NCBI GenBank assembly: GCA_965601475.1
Contig: OZ271832.1
Location: 3,162,001-3,226,000 of the forward strand
Reading direction: 5' to 3'
Origin: JAWPMT01 sp965601475
GTDB lineage: Bacteria; Bacteroidota; Bacteroidia; Cytophagales; Cyclobacteriaceae
DNA: 64,000 bases
This document shows, piece by piece, positions 1 to 8,728 of the stretch. Position 1 is the stretch's first letter; every line of letters begins with the position of its first letter. A program made the translations under genes and the position numbers. The notes under the pieces are model-generated. The model was not told where the DNA came from and searched no databases. It saw nothing but the letters and a program-made list of their open reading frames with translations.

Positions 1-446
1 GGCATGCAAGCCACAAGCGTGTGGGCCTTATATATATGGAGCGTTTTAATGAATGTGAGCGCCTGCTTCCCCTGCATGTGATCAACACGCGAACGATTGG
101 AAGTGGTGAATAAGGGGATATCTACTTCTTCGTCCAGTTCATGCCTGCCAGGTATTAGTGCATGGTAAAGTTTCTGCACTTCTCTTTGGGTGAGGATTGC
201 CGAAAAGTGCTTGTACGCTTCATTGTGTTTAGAAATGACAAGGATACCTGAGGTGTCCTTATCGAGCCTGTGGCAGACCTGGGCCTCCTCGTGGTGGCTT
301 CTGGCCAAATCCAGCATGTTGAGATGACTGGATCTGTCTGCCAATGTCGACACGAACGGAGGTTTGTTGACGATCAGATAGTCTTGATCCTCGTGCACGA
401 CTAAGTCTGCTAGCGAGAGATTCTTCAGGGACTTAATCGTCTTCAT
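1..446 (-). CDS. RluA-family RNA pseudouridine synthase (N-terminal part, runs off the left edge)
   Basis: This protein should isomerise uridines to pseudouridine in rRNA or tRNA. About 148 residues are visible. They contain the family opening VVHEDQDYLIVNKP and the catalytic-loop signature HRLDKDTSG, whose Asp is the expected nucleophile of the RluA/RsuA superfamily. The start chosen is the ATG at 446; it lies 14 bp inside the 3' end of the upstream kinase gene, and a GGAGG directly abuts it, which is closer than usual for a ribosome site. The gene is last in a same-strand unit with a response regulator and a histidine kinase, probably by simple co-transcription. The substrate RNA position cannot be told from this fragment. 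Confidence 0.9.
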   Translation of the reverse strand, partial: MKTIKSLKNLSLADLVVHEDQDYLIVNKPPFVSTLADRSSHLNMLDLARSHHEEAQVCHRLDKDTSGILVISKHNEAYKHFSAILTQREVQKLYHALIPGRHELDEEVDIPLFTTSNRSRVDHMQGKQALTFIKTLHIYKAHTLVACM

Positions 447-1503
447 CCTCCGAAAGTAGAGCTTCTTCCGGAATTTTGCCCAATGGCAATCGAAAGCTAA
501 AGGTCGAGCCTTCGCCTTTTTGACTGGTTACGTCTACCTTGGAGCCGTGAGCCTCCATGATGTGTTTTACAATAGATAGACCTAGACCCGTACCTCCTTT
601 TTCTTTGGACCTACTCTTCTCCACCCTGTAGAAACGCTCGAAGATCCTTCCCAGGTCTTCTTCCGGTATACCTCGTCCATTGTCTTCTACCGCAACCAGA
701 ATTTTATCGGGTTCCTTTTTGAAGCTCACCGTCACAAGTCCTCCCTTGCGTGTATACTTGATGCCGTTGACAATTAAGTTTACCATTACTTGATAGATAC
801 GCTGATAGTCCGCGTATACATGGATCGGTGCGTAATCCTGATCAAGCGTGAGTTGAATCTGCCGTTTGTCCGCCTTGTCTTCCAATTGATCAAAGACTTC
901 CCTTGTGATGCTGATGACATCGAAGTTTTCAAAATGCATCTTGATTTCGCCAGTTTCCATTTGCGAAATGGTGAGTAAGTCTTGCACGAGGATGTCAAGT
1001 CCATCGAGGCTCTTGGCTGCCTTTTTCAGGAATTTGTGCCGAACCTTCTTGTCCTCAACTGCTCCGTCCAGCAAAGTGTGTACAAACCCCTGGGCAGCGA
1101 AGATGGGGGTTTTTAGCTCATGAGAAACATCAGCCATAAACTCACGCCGAAAGGTCTCCATTTTTTTCAACTCCTCGATTTCCCGCTGCTTTGTTTCTAC
1201 GTAGTTCCGGATTTCCTTATTGATCTGCCGCAATGCGTTCACGGAAGACTTGTCACGCTGAGCGCCCAATGAAAGATCATTTTTGGCGATTTTCTCAAGA
1301 GCCAAATAGATCCTGTCGATTTCCCGGAAAAAGAGGAACTCCAAAACCAACCTCACCAGGATGTAGGTGGAAGAGAAAGACAGTCCAAATGCGACAAACA
1401 AAATAGTCTTCGTGATTTCCGGTAGCAGGGAGAGGAAAGCGGTGGTGATGGCCGCAATGCTTATGGCGAGCAAAATGGACAGCGCCCTGGCGTTTATGAT
1501 CAT
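433..1503 (-). CDS. PhoR-like sensor histidine kinase
   Basis: This is a 356-residue membrane kinase. Two hydrophobic segments (about 5-27 and 34-57) form a short membrane anchor with almost no periplasmic loop. A linker and coiled coil (about 60-118) lead to the HisKA box with FMADVSHELKTP, where His128 is the predicted phosphorylation site. The ATPase domain shows an N box (VNLIVNGIKYT), G1 (EDNGRGIP), F box (IFERFYRVEK) and G2 (GGTGLGLSIV). Its cognate regulator ends 12 nt upstream on the same strand, as in PhoBR-type pairs. The lack of a real sensor loop suggests it senses through the membrane or a partner protein. The signal is unknown. Confidence 0.93.
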   Translation of the reverse strand: MIINARALSILLAISIAAITTAFLSLLPEITKTILFVAFGLSFSSTYILVRLVLEFLFFREIDRIYLALEKIAKNDLSLGAQRDKSSVNALRQINKEIRNYVETKQREIEELKKMETFRREFMADVSHELKTPIFAAQGFVHTLLDGAVEDKKVRHKFLKKAAKSLDGLDILVQDLLTISQMETGEIKMHFENFDVISITREVFDQLEDKADKRQIQLTLDQDYAPIHVYADYQRIYQVMVNLIVNGIKYTRKGGLVTVSFKKEPDKILVAVEDNGRGIPEEDLGRIFERFYRVEKSRSKEKGGTGLGLSIVKHIMEAHGSKVDVTSQKGEGSTFSFRLPLGKIPEEALLSEDEDD

Positions 1504-1515
1504 GTTGACACGTAA

Positions 1516-2202
1516 CTAGTTGGTGTCAAATTTGTATCCTACACCTTTTACAGTGGAAATATAGCCATCGCCGATTTTCTCCCGGACTTTTCTAATGTGA
1601 ACATCGACTGTCCTTGCCAGCACATATACATCTGTACCCCAGATATTCTTCAAGAGATCATCCCTGCTGAAGACTTTTCCGGGGTTCTGTGATAGGAAAT
1701 ACAGCAGCTCGAATTCTTTCTTTGGCAGGTTGATCTTATTGTCTCCCAGAGCCACTGTGTAGCTGGAACGATCTACGACCAAGTCGCCGACCTGAATTTT
1801 CTGTGATTCCTTTTTCTTCTTGGTTTCTCGCCTGAACATGGCATTGATTCTGCTCATGAGGGCCCGCGGCTTTATGGGTTTTGTGATATAGTCATCGGCG
1901 CCGATTTCGAAGGCGGCCACCTCCGAGTATTCTTCGGATCTGGCGGTCAGAAATATCACAAAAACGTTGGTAAGGTCAGGGATCTCGCGAATTTGCCGAC
2001 AAGTTTCCACACCATCTTGTTTTGGCATCATAATGTCCAGCAAAATGAGGTCAGGAAGGAAAGTCTGCGCGACCTCCACGGCCTTTTTGCCATCGGAGGC
2101 AGTCTTGACGTCATAGCCTTCTTTGGAAAGGTTATACCTCAATAGCTCGAGTATATCGGCTTCATCGTCTACTACCAGTACCTTTTGATTATTCTTCGCC
2201 AT
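1516..2202 (-). CDS. PhoB/OmpR-family response regulator
   Basis: This 228-residue regulator is the partner of the kinase directly downstream. The receiver domain has the acidic pair in VVDDEAD (11-16), the phospho-acceptor Asp56 in LILLDIMMP, and the conserved Lys in DDYITKPIKP. The C-terminal winged helix (about 130-228) includes the family segments KEFELLYFLSQNPGKVFSRDDLL and RTVDVHIRKVREKIG. It is the first gene of a three-gene unit with the kinase and the pseudouridine synthase. The 234-bp region upstream separates it from a divergent membrane-protein gene and must contain both promoters; I found no convincing TAnnTTTG there. Confidence 0.94.
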   Translation of the reverse strand: MAKNNQKVLVVDDEADILELLRYNLSKEGYDVKTASDGKKAVEVAQTFLPDLILLDIMMPKQDGVETCRQIREIPDLTNVFVIFLTARSEEYSEVAAFEIGADDYITKPIKPRALMSRINAMFRRETKKKKESQKIQVGDLVVDRSSYTVALGDNKINLPKKEFELLYFLSQNPGKVFSRDDLLKNIWGTDVYVLARTVDVHIRKVREKIGDGYISTVKGVGYKFDTN

Positions 2203-2436
2203 GGTGCTTCGCGGTTAGATCACGGAATATCCCAATTAAGTCGGAAACTTACCATATCGATAAAATATGTGCAACTGGCTTGTCTCCCAGGCCTTGTGTA
2301 TCCTGGACCCTGTCGGAAAACCAAAGAAAAATTAAGCAATAAATAATATTAACATAATAAAAGGCTAGCAAAACTTTTGGGTACTAAATATCGTAAGTTA
2401 CCTTGTATTACATAGTATCGACCAAACTGCTTTCCT

Positions 2437-2835
2437 ATGACTGTTGACAATACTTCCTACTACCTCCGAATCATCGGTCGAATCCTCATCATCTTTGGCT
2501 GTTTGCTGATTCCTGTTTCTATTTTGTCCTGGAGTGCGCTCAGTTTCATGATTGAGTCGGTGGGTTGGATGGATTTTCACTGGGACGGCTGGATCCCTTT
2601 ACCGTTTCTGGGAAGGATCTTCATGCTGTTCCCGGGCATGTATTTCATCGCAGGCCTGATCTACATTGTTGGTGGTTTGGGCTTGGTCAATGAGAAGAAC
2701 TGGGCTCACCAGTTCGCGTGGCTTCCTGCTGTCATTTTACTCTTCAACTTCCCCGTTGGCACGGCCATTGGTGTGTGGCTGATCTACTTACTGCAAAAAG
2801 CGAAGGAATTTCAGTCCAATTCCGCAGGAGAATAA
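2437..2835 (+). CDS. Small integral membrane protein, function unknown
   Basis: This 132-residue protein has three to four strongly hydrophobic segments (about 10-37, 58-80, 88-115), separated by a short aromatic and Gly-rich loop containing WMDFHWDGWIPLP. It ends in a charged tail. No enzymatic motif is visible and I do not recognise a named family. It lies 128 bp upstream of recA on the same strand, but recA has its own promoter in the gap, so the two are probably independent. The length, clean start and lack of a competing frame support a real gene. Confidence 0.7.
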   Translation: MTVDNTSYYLRIIGRILIIFGCLLIPVSILSWSALSFMIESVGWMDFHWDGWIPLPFLGRIFMLFPGMYFIAGLIYIVGGLGLVNEKNWAHQFAWLPAVILLFNFPVGTAIGVWLIYLLQKAKEFQSNSAGE

Positions 2836-2851
2836 TCCAGAAATACTATTA

Positions 2852-2878
2852 TTGTTAGCGAATTGCTAATTAATTTTG
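2852..2878 (+). promoter_or_regulatory. Bacteroidota-type promoter of recA
   Basis: The -33 TTG (2852-2854) and the -7 TAATTTTG (2871-2878) match the Bacteroidota primary-sigma consensus TTG / TAnnTTTG with 19 bp between element starts. Transcription would begin near 2884, leaving a leader of about 80 nt before the recA ATG. I see no obvious LexA-like palindrome in the leader. Confidence 0.75.
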
Positions 2879-2963
2879 TGTCCATGATTTCTATCGGGGA
2901 TTCCTGGGGTAATCTGTAAATTCGTTTTTGTAAATCAAGAAAATCCTTTTATCCAATACAGAT

Positions 2964-3980
2964 ATGGCTGAGAACAGCGATAAGCTTAAAGCACTGCAGA
3001 TAACGATTGACAAGCTCGAGAAGACCTATGGTAAGGGTACCATTATGAAGCTCAGCGATGAGAAAGTGCTGGATATCCCGGTCATTTCCACTGGCTCATT
3101 GGGTTTGGATGTGGCGCTTGGTGTGGGGGGAATACCTCGTGGCAGAATCATCGAGGTCTACGGCCCTGAGTCTTCGGGAAAGACGACACTGGCGATGCAC
3201 TGTATCGCGGAGGCGCAAAAGAATGGCGGATTAGCCGCCTTCATAGACGCCGAACATGCATTTGATAAAAGCTATGCAGAGAAACTGGGGATTGATACGG
3301 AGAATCTACTCATCTCGCAGCCGGATAATGGGGAACAGGCATTGGAGATCGCCGAGCACCTGATAAGATCGGGTGCGATCGATATTATTGTCATTGACTC
3401 CGTAGCCGCGCTAGTACCCCGTGGAGAGCTTGAAGGTGAGATGGGAGATAGTAAAATGGGTCTTCAGGCCAGATTGATGTCGCAGGCGCTTCGGAAACTG
3501 ACGGGAGCCATTAACAAAACGGGCTGCTCCTGTATTTTCATTAACCAACTCAGGGAGAAGATTGGTGTGATGTTTGGTAACCCGGAAACAACGACAGGAG
3601 GTAATGCACTGAAGTTTTATGCATCAGTGAGGCTTGACATCAGAAGGATCGGCCAGATCAAGGAATCGGCAGACAACATCCTGGGTAATCGGACGCGTGT
3701 GAAGGTGGTGAAGAATAAGGTCGCTCCTCCATTCAAGACCATAGAATTTGATATCATGTATGGAAAGGGGATCAGTAAATCCGGTGAGATCCTGGATATC
3801 GGCGTGGAATTGAACGTGATCCAAAAGTCGGGTTCGTGGTTTTCCTATGATGGCAATAAACTGGGCCAGGGCAGAGATGCGGTGAAGGAATTGATCGAGG
3901 ACAACCCCGAATTGCTGGATGAACTCGAAACAAAAATCAAAGCAGCCATCAAAGGGGAGGAAGTAGGTACGCCAGCCTAA
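2964..3980 (+). CDS. recA: Recombinase RecA
   Basis: RecA forms ATP-dependent filaments on single-stranded DNA, promotes strand exchange and triggers SOS self-cleavage reactions. The 338-residue protein has Walker A GPESSGKTT at 67-75, the Walker B strand IDIIVIDSVAALVP, the L2 loop region around INQLREKIGVMFGNPETTTGGNALKFYASVR, and a normal C-terminal domain ending in an acidic tail. Length and motifs are typical, with no intein or truncation. It has its own promoter at 2852-2878. It converges with the ABC permease gene, whose stop lies 5 bp away, so the two transcripts must terminate in each other's coding sequence or overlap. Confidence 0.98.
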   Translation: MAENSDKLKALQITIDKLEKTYGKGTIMKLSDEKVLDIPVISTGSLGLDVALGVGGIPRGRIIEVYGPESSGKTTLAMHCIAEAQKNGGLAAFIDAEHAFDKSYAEKLGIDTENLLISQPDNGEQALEIAEHLIRSGAIDIIVIDSVAALVPRGELEGEMGDSKMGLQARLMSQALRKLTGAINKTGCSCIFINQLREKIGVMFGNPETTTGGNALKFYASVRLDIRRIGQIKESADNILGNRTRVKVVKNKVAPPFKTIEFDIMYGKGISKSGEILDIGVELNVIQKSGSWFSYDGNKLGQGRDAVKELIEDNPELLDELETKIKAAIKGEEVGTPA

Positions 3981-3985
3981 TTGTC

Positions 3986-5233
3986 CTACTGGGCTCTAAT
4001 GGCCTCCACAGGATCCATTCGGGCGGCAATGACTGCCGGTACAATACCTGAAATAGTGCCAATAGTTGCTGCCACACCCACACCTAGAACGATATTTTGT
4101 ATGGAGAGTGCCAGGTCAAGGCTTCCAAGGTCGACGAAGGTTACGAGATAGACGAGCAACAGGCCAACGCTTCCTCCGATGATGGAAAGGAATATCGATT
4201 CAAATAGAAATTGGAATAGGATAAAATAGTTCTTGGCTCCCAGGGATTTCTGAATACCAATGATGCCGGTTCGCTCCCGGACTGAAACAAACATAATGTT
4301 AGCAATCCCGAAGCCGCCAATCAGGATCGAAAAACCGCCAATCAACCATCCTCCAATCCCCAGAACGTCGAAGAAGCTCCCAATGGAGTTTAGTATTGCC
4401 TGCTGCCTCACGATGGAAAAGTTGTCCTTTTCCTTCGGCCGGAGTCCGCGTATTTTCCGGACGAGTCCTTTGAGTTCATACTCCAATTCTACCAGGCCAA
4501 TGTCACTTTCAAGCCCCTTGATGGTAATCAGGGGTTCCAAACCATCCTCACCTACATAGTTGATCTTGGTGAAGGCCTTGTAGGGGATATAGATGTTTTC
4601 GTCCTTGCTCGTTTCTCCGAATAGCCCTGCTCCTTGCTCCGTGATCACGCCTACGACGGTGAATTTCGTTCCCTTAATTTTGATTTGTTTGCCAAAAGGG
4701 TCAGTGCCTCCAAATAGCTCCGTTTTCGACCGGTTGCCTATGATGGCTACATTTCTGCCAGCTTCGAATTCCTGAACGGTGAAATACCGGCCAGTGAGGT
4801 CTTTGAAGTCGTTGTAGACTTCTTGATGACCGTGGGAGATGCCCAAAAGCGTGATGTCGGAACTGCTACTGTTCTTGTATTTGGGTGTAACGCTGTTGAT
4901 GGCGAAAATGGTGACTGCTTCCGCGTTCTGTACTTGTCCGCGTATGAAATCATATTCTTTGTAGGTAGAATATGGGCGTTTTATGTAGTCCCACCAGGGT
5001 ACATCAGGCCCAAACTCGAAAGGAAATCTACGAATATCGACATTGGTGCGGCCCAGGAAGCTCAGGCTGTCATTGATGCTATCTTCAAGAGAATCTACCA
5101 GGGTAAAAACAGCGATGATGGCGAATATGCCTATGGTGACCCCCAGCAAAGACAAGGTAGTCCGTAGAAGATTGGATTTCAGTGCGCTTAGCGCAAAAAT
5201 CAGACTTTCTTTGATGAGTTTGAGTGCTATCAC
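3986..5233 (-). CDS. MacB/FtsX-type ABC transporter permease
   Basis: This is a 415-residue permease with the MacB topology: an N-terminal transmembrane helix (about 22-45), a large periplasmic MacB-PCD-like domain (about 50-270), then three C-terminal helices of the FtsX domain (about 290-410) carrying VRERTGIIGIQKSLGAK, typical of the LolE/MacB coupling region. Such proteins couple a cytoplasmic ATPase to mechanical work across the periplasm. No ATPase or membrane-fusion gene is adjacent, so it is an orphan half and its partner must be encoded elsewhere. The substrate cannot be predicted. Confidence 0.88.
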   Translation of the reverse strand: MIALKLIKESLIFALSALKSNLLRTTLSLLGVTIGIFAIIAVFTLVDSLEDSINDSLSFLGRTNVDIRRFPFEFGPDVPWWDYIKRPYSTYKEYDFIRGQVQNAEAVTIFAINSVTPKYKNSSSSDITLLGISHGHQEVYNDFKDLTGRYFTVQEFEAGRNVAIIGNRSKTELFGGTDPFGKQIKIKGTKFTVVGVITEQGAGLFGETSKDENIYIPYKAFTKINYVGEDGLEPLITIKGLESDIGLVELEYELKGLVRKIRGLRPKEKDNFSIVRQQAILNSIGSFFDVLGIGGWLIGGFSILIGGFGIANIMFVSVRERTGIIGIQKSLGAKNYFILFQFLFESIFLSIIGGSVGLLLVYLVTFVDLGSLDLALSIQNIVLGVGVAATIGTISGIVPAVIAARMDPVEAIRAQ

Positions 5234-5292
5234 AGATCAAAATTAGCAGATGTGGTGGCTCTTTCGCAGACTTCAAAATAAAACATTTTTGC

Positions 5293-5300
5293 TAATTTTG
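5293..5300 (+). promoter_or_regulatory. Probable -7 element of the queA-ispD operon
   Basis: TAATTTTG is a perfect TAnnTTTG, 43 bp upstream of the queA ATG. I see no good -33 TTG at 19 bp, so the call rests on the -7 element and its position between the two divergent genes. Confidence 0.55.
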
Positions 5301-5343
5301 CCGACTTTGAATCTTAAGATACCTGCAAATCTGCATATAGACG

Positions 5344-6390
5344 ATGAAGCTTTCGGAATTCAAGTTTGACCTTCCTTCCAGTCACATAGCACTTTACCCC
5401 ACAGAAAACCGAGATGAGTCCAGGCTCATGGTGATTCATCGTGAATCGGGTGAAATTGAGCATAAAGCCTTCAAGGACGTTGTTGGTTACTTCCAAGACG
5501 GTGACGTGATGGTCATCAATGATACGAAAGTGTTCCCGGCCCGTCTTTACGGTAACAAAGAGAAGACGGGTGCCAAGATCGAGGTGTTTCTGCTAAGAGA
5601 GCTGAATAGGGACATGAACCTGTGGGATGTCCTGGTGGATCCGGCAAGAAAGATCAGGGTAGGCAACAAACTCTATTTTGGAGATGGCGAGCTTGTTGCC
5701 GAGGTTATCGACAATACGACCAGCCGGGGACGGACAATACGGTTCCTGTTTGATGGTAGTCATGAAGATTTCTATGCAATGATTGATCGTTTGGGTGAAA
5801 CGCCTCTGCCCAGGGAAATCAAACGGGGAGCTGAACCTGAAGATAGAGAGCGGTTTCAGACGATTTATGCGAACAAGGTGGGTGCCGTGGCAGCACCAAC
5901 TGCCGGATTGCACTTCACCAGGCAGGTGATGAAGCGACTGGAGATTGTGGGGGTGGACATATATCCCATCACCCTCCATGTTGGTTTAGGCACTTTTCGC
6001 CCTGTGGATGTCGAGGATCTGACTAAGCACAAAATGGATTCGGAAAATTTCGAGGTTCCGGAGCCTACTGCCGAAAGAGTCAACCGATCCCTGGATGAGA
6101 AAAGGAGGGTAATCGCCGTGGGTACTACCGTCATGCGGTCATTGGAGTCTTCCGTTTCAGCCAATGGCAGATTGAAGGAAAACAGCGGTTGGACCGATAA
6201 ATTCATTTTCCCTCCCTATGATTTCAAGATTTGTTCTGGGTTGATCACAAATTTTCATTTGCCGGAATCTACGCTATTGATGATGGCTGCGGCATTTGGC
6301 GGTTATGAGCTGATGATGGAGGCCTACCAGACAGCAATCAAAGAAAAGTATCGCTTCTTTACCTATGGCGATGCTATGCTCATCATTTGA
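5344..6390 (+). CDS. queA: tRNA preQ1(34) S-adenosylmethionine ribosyltransferase-isomerase QueA
   Basis: QueA transfers and isomerises the ribosyl group of S-adenosylmethionine onto 7-aminomethyl-7-deazaguanine in tRNA, giving epoxyqueuosine at the wobble position. The 348-residue protein starts with the family opening LSEFKFDLPSSHIALYPTENRDESRLMV. It contains the characteristic blocks ARLYGNK, GETPLPREIKR, GAVAAPTAGLHFT, LHVGLGTFRPV and GLITNFHLPESTLLMMAAAFGG. Length is standard and all blocks are intact. Its stop is 8 bp before the ispD start, so the two are very likely co-transcribed from the TAATTTTG promoter at 5293. Confidence 0.97.
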   Translation: MKLSEFKFDLPSSHIALYPTENRDESRLMVIHRESGEIEHKAFKDVVGYFQDGDVMVINDTKVFPARLYGNKEKTGAKIEVFLLRELNRDMNLWDVLVDPARKIRVGNKLYFGDGELVAEVIDNTTSRGRTIRFLFDGSHEDFYAMIDRLGETPLPREIKRGAEPEDRERFQTIYANKVGAVAAPTAGLHFTRQVMKRLEIVGVDIYPITLHVGLGTFRPVDVEDLTKHKMDSENFEVPEPTAERVNRSLDEKRRVIAVGTTVMRSLESSVSANGRLKENSGWTDKFIFPPYDFKICSGLITNFHLPESTLLMMAAAFGGYELMMEAYQTAIKEKYRFFTYGDAMLII

Positions 6391-6398
6391 GTTAACCT

Positions 6399-7070
6399 TT
6401 GAAAAAATACGCAATCATAGTCGCAGGAGGCCGCGGATTGCGGATGGGAAATGAAATCCCTAAGCAGTTTCTTCCCTTGCAAGGCAAACCCATATTGGTT
6501 CGTACTGTCGAACGGTTTTTATCCTACGATTCCTCAATTACTATCGTTGTGGTCTTACCAGAGGATCAAATGTCCCTGTGGTCAGATTGCAAAGACAAAT
6601 TTCTAGAGGCTTGGGAAATTACCACCAGATTTGGGGGTGTCACCAGATTTCAATCTGTGAAGAGTGGGCTCACGGTTATAGAGCCGGATAGCCTGGTGGC
6701 CGTACATGATGGAGTCAGGCCACTTGTGAGTACTGAGGTCATTGCGCGGTCGTTTGAAGTAGCGGAGGCCCGGGGTACAGCCATAGCTGCCGTGGCATTG
6801 AAGGACTCCATCCGCAAGGTCCAATCCAACGGGAAATCAGAAGCTGTGTCCAGGAATGAGTACCTCGCTGTACAAACACCCCAAACTTTTAGGTCGCATA
6901 TATTGCTCAAAGCCTATGAGACAGAAGAGCTGCCCGGTTTTACTGATGATGCCAGTGTGGTAGAGTCAGCAGGTATTTCTATAACCCTGATCGAAGGCAG
7001 TTATCGCAATATCAAAATTACGACACCTGAAGATATGGTGATTGCGGAGGCCTTGTACGACGAGCGTTAG
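6399..7070 (+). CDS. ispD: 2-C-methyl-D-erythritol 4-phosphate cytidylyltransferase IspD
   Basis: IspD couples CTP to methylerythritol phosphate in the non-mevalonate isoprenoid pathway. The 223-residue protein has the nucleotide-binding signature VAGGRGLRMGNEIPKQF at 8-24, followed by LPLQGKPILVRTVE, and later VAVHDGVRPLVS, the IspD block RNEYLAVQTPQTF and FTDDASVVE. The start codon is TTG at 6399, eight bases after the queA stop; the signature position leaves no better alternative. It converges with the DUF2795 gene, and their stops overlap by 4 bp. Confidence 0.95.
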   Translation: MKKYAIIVAGGRGLRMGNEIPKQFLPLQGKPILVRTVERFLSYDSSITIVVVLPEDQMSLWSDCKDKFLEAWEITTRFGGVTRFQSVKSGLTVIEPDSLVAVHDGVRPLVSTEVIARSFEVAEARGTAIAAVALKDSIRKVQSNGKSEAVSRNEYLAVQTPQTFRSHILLKAYETEELPGFTDDASVVESAGISITLIEGSYRNIKITTPEDMVIAEALYDER

Positions 7071-7288
7071 TACTCGTCCTCGTTGAAGAAGAAATCTTCT
7101 TTGGTGGGATAATCTGGCCAGATTTCCTCGATTGTTTCATAAGGTTGCCCATCGTCCTCTAGCTCCTGCAAATTTTCAACAACCTCCAAAGGTGCCCCTG
7201 ACCTGATGGAGAAGTCAATCAATTCGTCTTTAGTGGCTGGCCACGGGGCATCCTCTAAGTATGATGCTAATTCTAATGTCCAGTACAT
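7067..7288 (-). CDS. DUF2795 family small acidic protein
   Basis: This 73-residue acidic protein begins MYWTLELASYLEDAPWPATKDELID and ends PTKEDFFFNEDEY, a sequence very strongly conserved across Bacteroidota. The molecular role is unknown to me; the near-invariant sequence suggests an essential interaction partner. It has a very good Bacteroidota promoter directly upstream (7326-7354), giving a short leader. Its last codon overlaps the convergent ispD stop. Confidence 0.92.
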   Translation of the reverse strand: MYWTLELASYLEDAPWPATKDELIDFSIRSGAPLEVVENLQELEDDGQPYETIEEIWPDYPTKEDFFFNEDEY

Positions 7289-7325
7289 ATTTCAAAACCT
7301 TTTTGTCGGTGCTTCAATAGTTGCG

Positions 7326-7354
7326 CAAAAGTACATTTTAAATCAAAAAATCAA
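7326..7354 (-). promoter_or_regulatory. Bacteroidota-type promoter of the DUF2795 gene
   Basis: On the minus strand the -7 element is TACTTTTG (7333 down to 7326), a perfect TAnnTTTG followed by CGCAA, a context common at strong Bacteroidota promoters. A TTG at 7354-7352 lies 21 bp upstream and can serve as the -33. The start codon is at 7288, about 30 bp beyond the expected transcription start. Confidence 0.7.
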
Positions 7355-7455
7355 ACTCCAACTTTCTGCTTTAACCAATACAGTCTGCTGTACCTCTCGC
7401 GAATAATTCATTAATGTGAAAATGCACACTAAGGTTTCAAAATGTACGGAAATTT

Positions 7456-8670
7456 TTATCCTCCGAGGATAGTAACAAGTCGTTTTTTGACTTGTATTCT
7501 GTTTTTTTGTTGCGACAGACGACGGTTCATCATCCTTTCAGCACCTGGATCATTGGCATTGAATCGCTCCATGTTGAGCTGAAATTGGCTGAGGTCTTCT
7601 TCCTCTTTCTTGATGAGCTCTTGGAGCACTTGGACTTGAAGTCGGTTCTGTTCTACTTCATCAAGTGAATCATAATCCGAAAATCTCTTGCTGCATAGAC
7701 GTTCGACGAATTCGATTTCCGATAGTAGTTGCAGTTGATTGAGCAAGTCGTTCTTCTGTGTCTCAATCTTCGGATCCCGCGAGCGAATGTTGAAAAGGGA
7801 TTTCCTGATGTAGTCTGCTTTTCTCTGATCAAAAACGACGTTGCCTTGCTGAATCGCTATCAATTCAGCTTGTATCTGTTCCAACTGCCGCTTCGGATCT
7901 ACAAAAGCCGGGCGAGAAGTTCGTCTAAGGTTTGCCTGAAACTTGGACAAAAGGGGTTTATAAACCCTGGAGGGCACATTGCCTACCTCCTGCCAACGTT
8001 CCTTCAGTTCCGCAATTTTTTCATGCTTACGGTCGCCAGACAGGCGACTTACGGTATTAGCTTCCTTGATAAGGGTCCAGTAGGCATCCTCATTTTGCTT
8101 TTGCAAGCGTCGCTTGTCCTCATAGAAGGCCCGCTTGCGGTCAAAGAACTCCTGGACTTTACCCCAGAATTCGTCATTCAATGCCTCTTGCTGCTCCTTT
8201 ACCGCGTTCCCTACTTTAATCCACCGACCCTTGATATCCTGTACCTGATCTGTGGCCTCCTCCCAGCTGATCAAGACCACAGCCTCCTCCAGTTCGGTAA
8301 TGAGAGTGCGCTTAACCTCCGTATTGCGTATGCGGTTCTTTGCAACCAACTCTTCCAGCTCCTGTTGAAGCTTTGCAAGTCGAAGGTCTAAATTCTCGAA
8401 ATCTCCCAGTCCGTCGTATTCGGCCAAGCCACCTCGCAAGTGCAACACTTTCTGCAAGTAGCTGCCCTTGTTTTCCGTTTCTTCAATGGTTTTTTCCAGA
8501 TCTCGAACTTTGCCTTCAAGTTCTTCGAACCTTTCAGTAAAATATTTGATGGCAAACTCCGGACCTTCTTCTCTTATTTCGCCAATATCTCTGGCGGAAT
8601 GATCTTTCCAAGGATTTAAAATAATTTTACCGTCTTCTATGGTGCCATATGGGACCTCAGGGTTGCTCAT
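7456..8670 (-). CDS. DUF349 repeat protein
   Basis: This 404-residue, highly charged, helix-rich protein has no membrane segment. Consecutive modules of about 70 residues carry the DUF349 pattern, in which a helical stretch ends in LKERWQEVGNVPSRVYKPLLSKF-like segments (also IKGRWIKVGNAV and the degenerate region near 270). The N-terminus (about 30-110) and C-terminus (about 330-395) look like coiled coil. Members are widespread in Bacteroidota and their biochemical function is not established. It is divergent from ettA with a 58-bp gap that must hold both promoters. The start at 8670 is the only good one. Confidence 0.85.
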   Translation of the reverse strand: MSNPEVPYGTIEDGKIILNPWKDHSARDIGEIREEGPEFAIKYFTERFEELEGKVRDLEKTIEETENKGSYLQKVLHLRGGLAEYDGLGDFENLDLRLAKLQQELEELVAKNRIRNTEVKRTLITELEEAVVLISWEEATDQVQDIKGRWIKVGNAVKEQQEALNDEFWGKVQEFFDRKRAFYEDKRRLQKQNEDAYWTLIKEANTVSRLSGDRKHEKIAELKERWQEVGNVPSRVYKPLLSKFQANLRRTSRPAFVDPKRQLEQIQAELIAIQQGNVVFDQRKADYIRKSLFNIRSRDPKIETQKNDLLNQLQLLSEIEFVERLCSKRFSDYDSLDEVEQNRLQVQVLQELIKKEEEDLSQFQLNMERFNANDPGAERMMNRRLSQQKNRIQVKKRLVTILGG

Positions 8671-8728
8671 AGATGATTCCAGGTGATTTACGATTAATGC
8701 GAACGCTAATTACTACAATTTAACGATT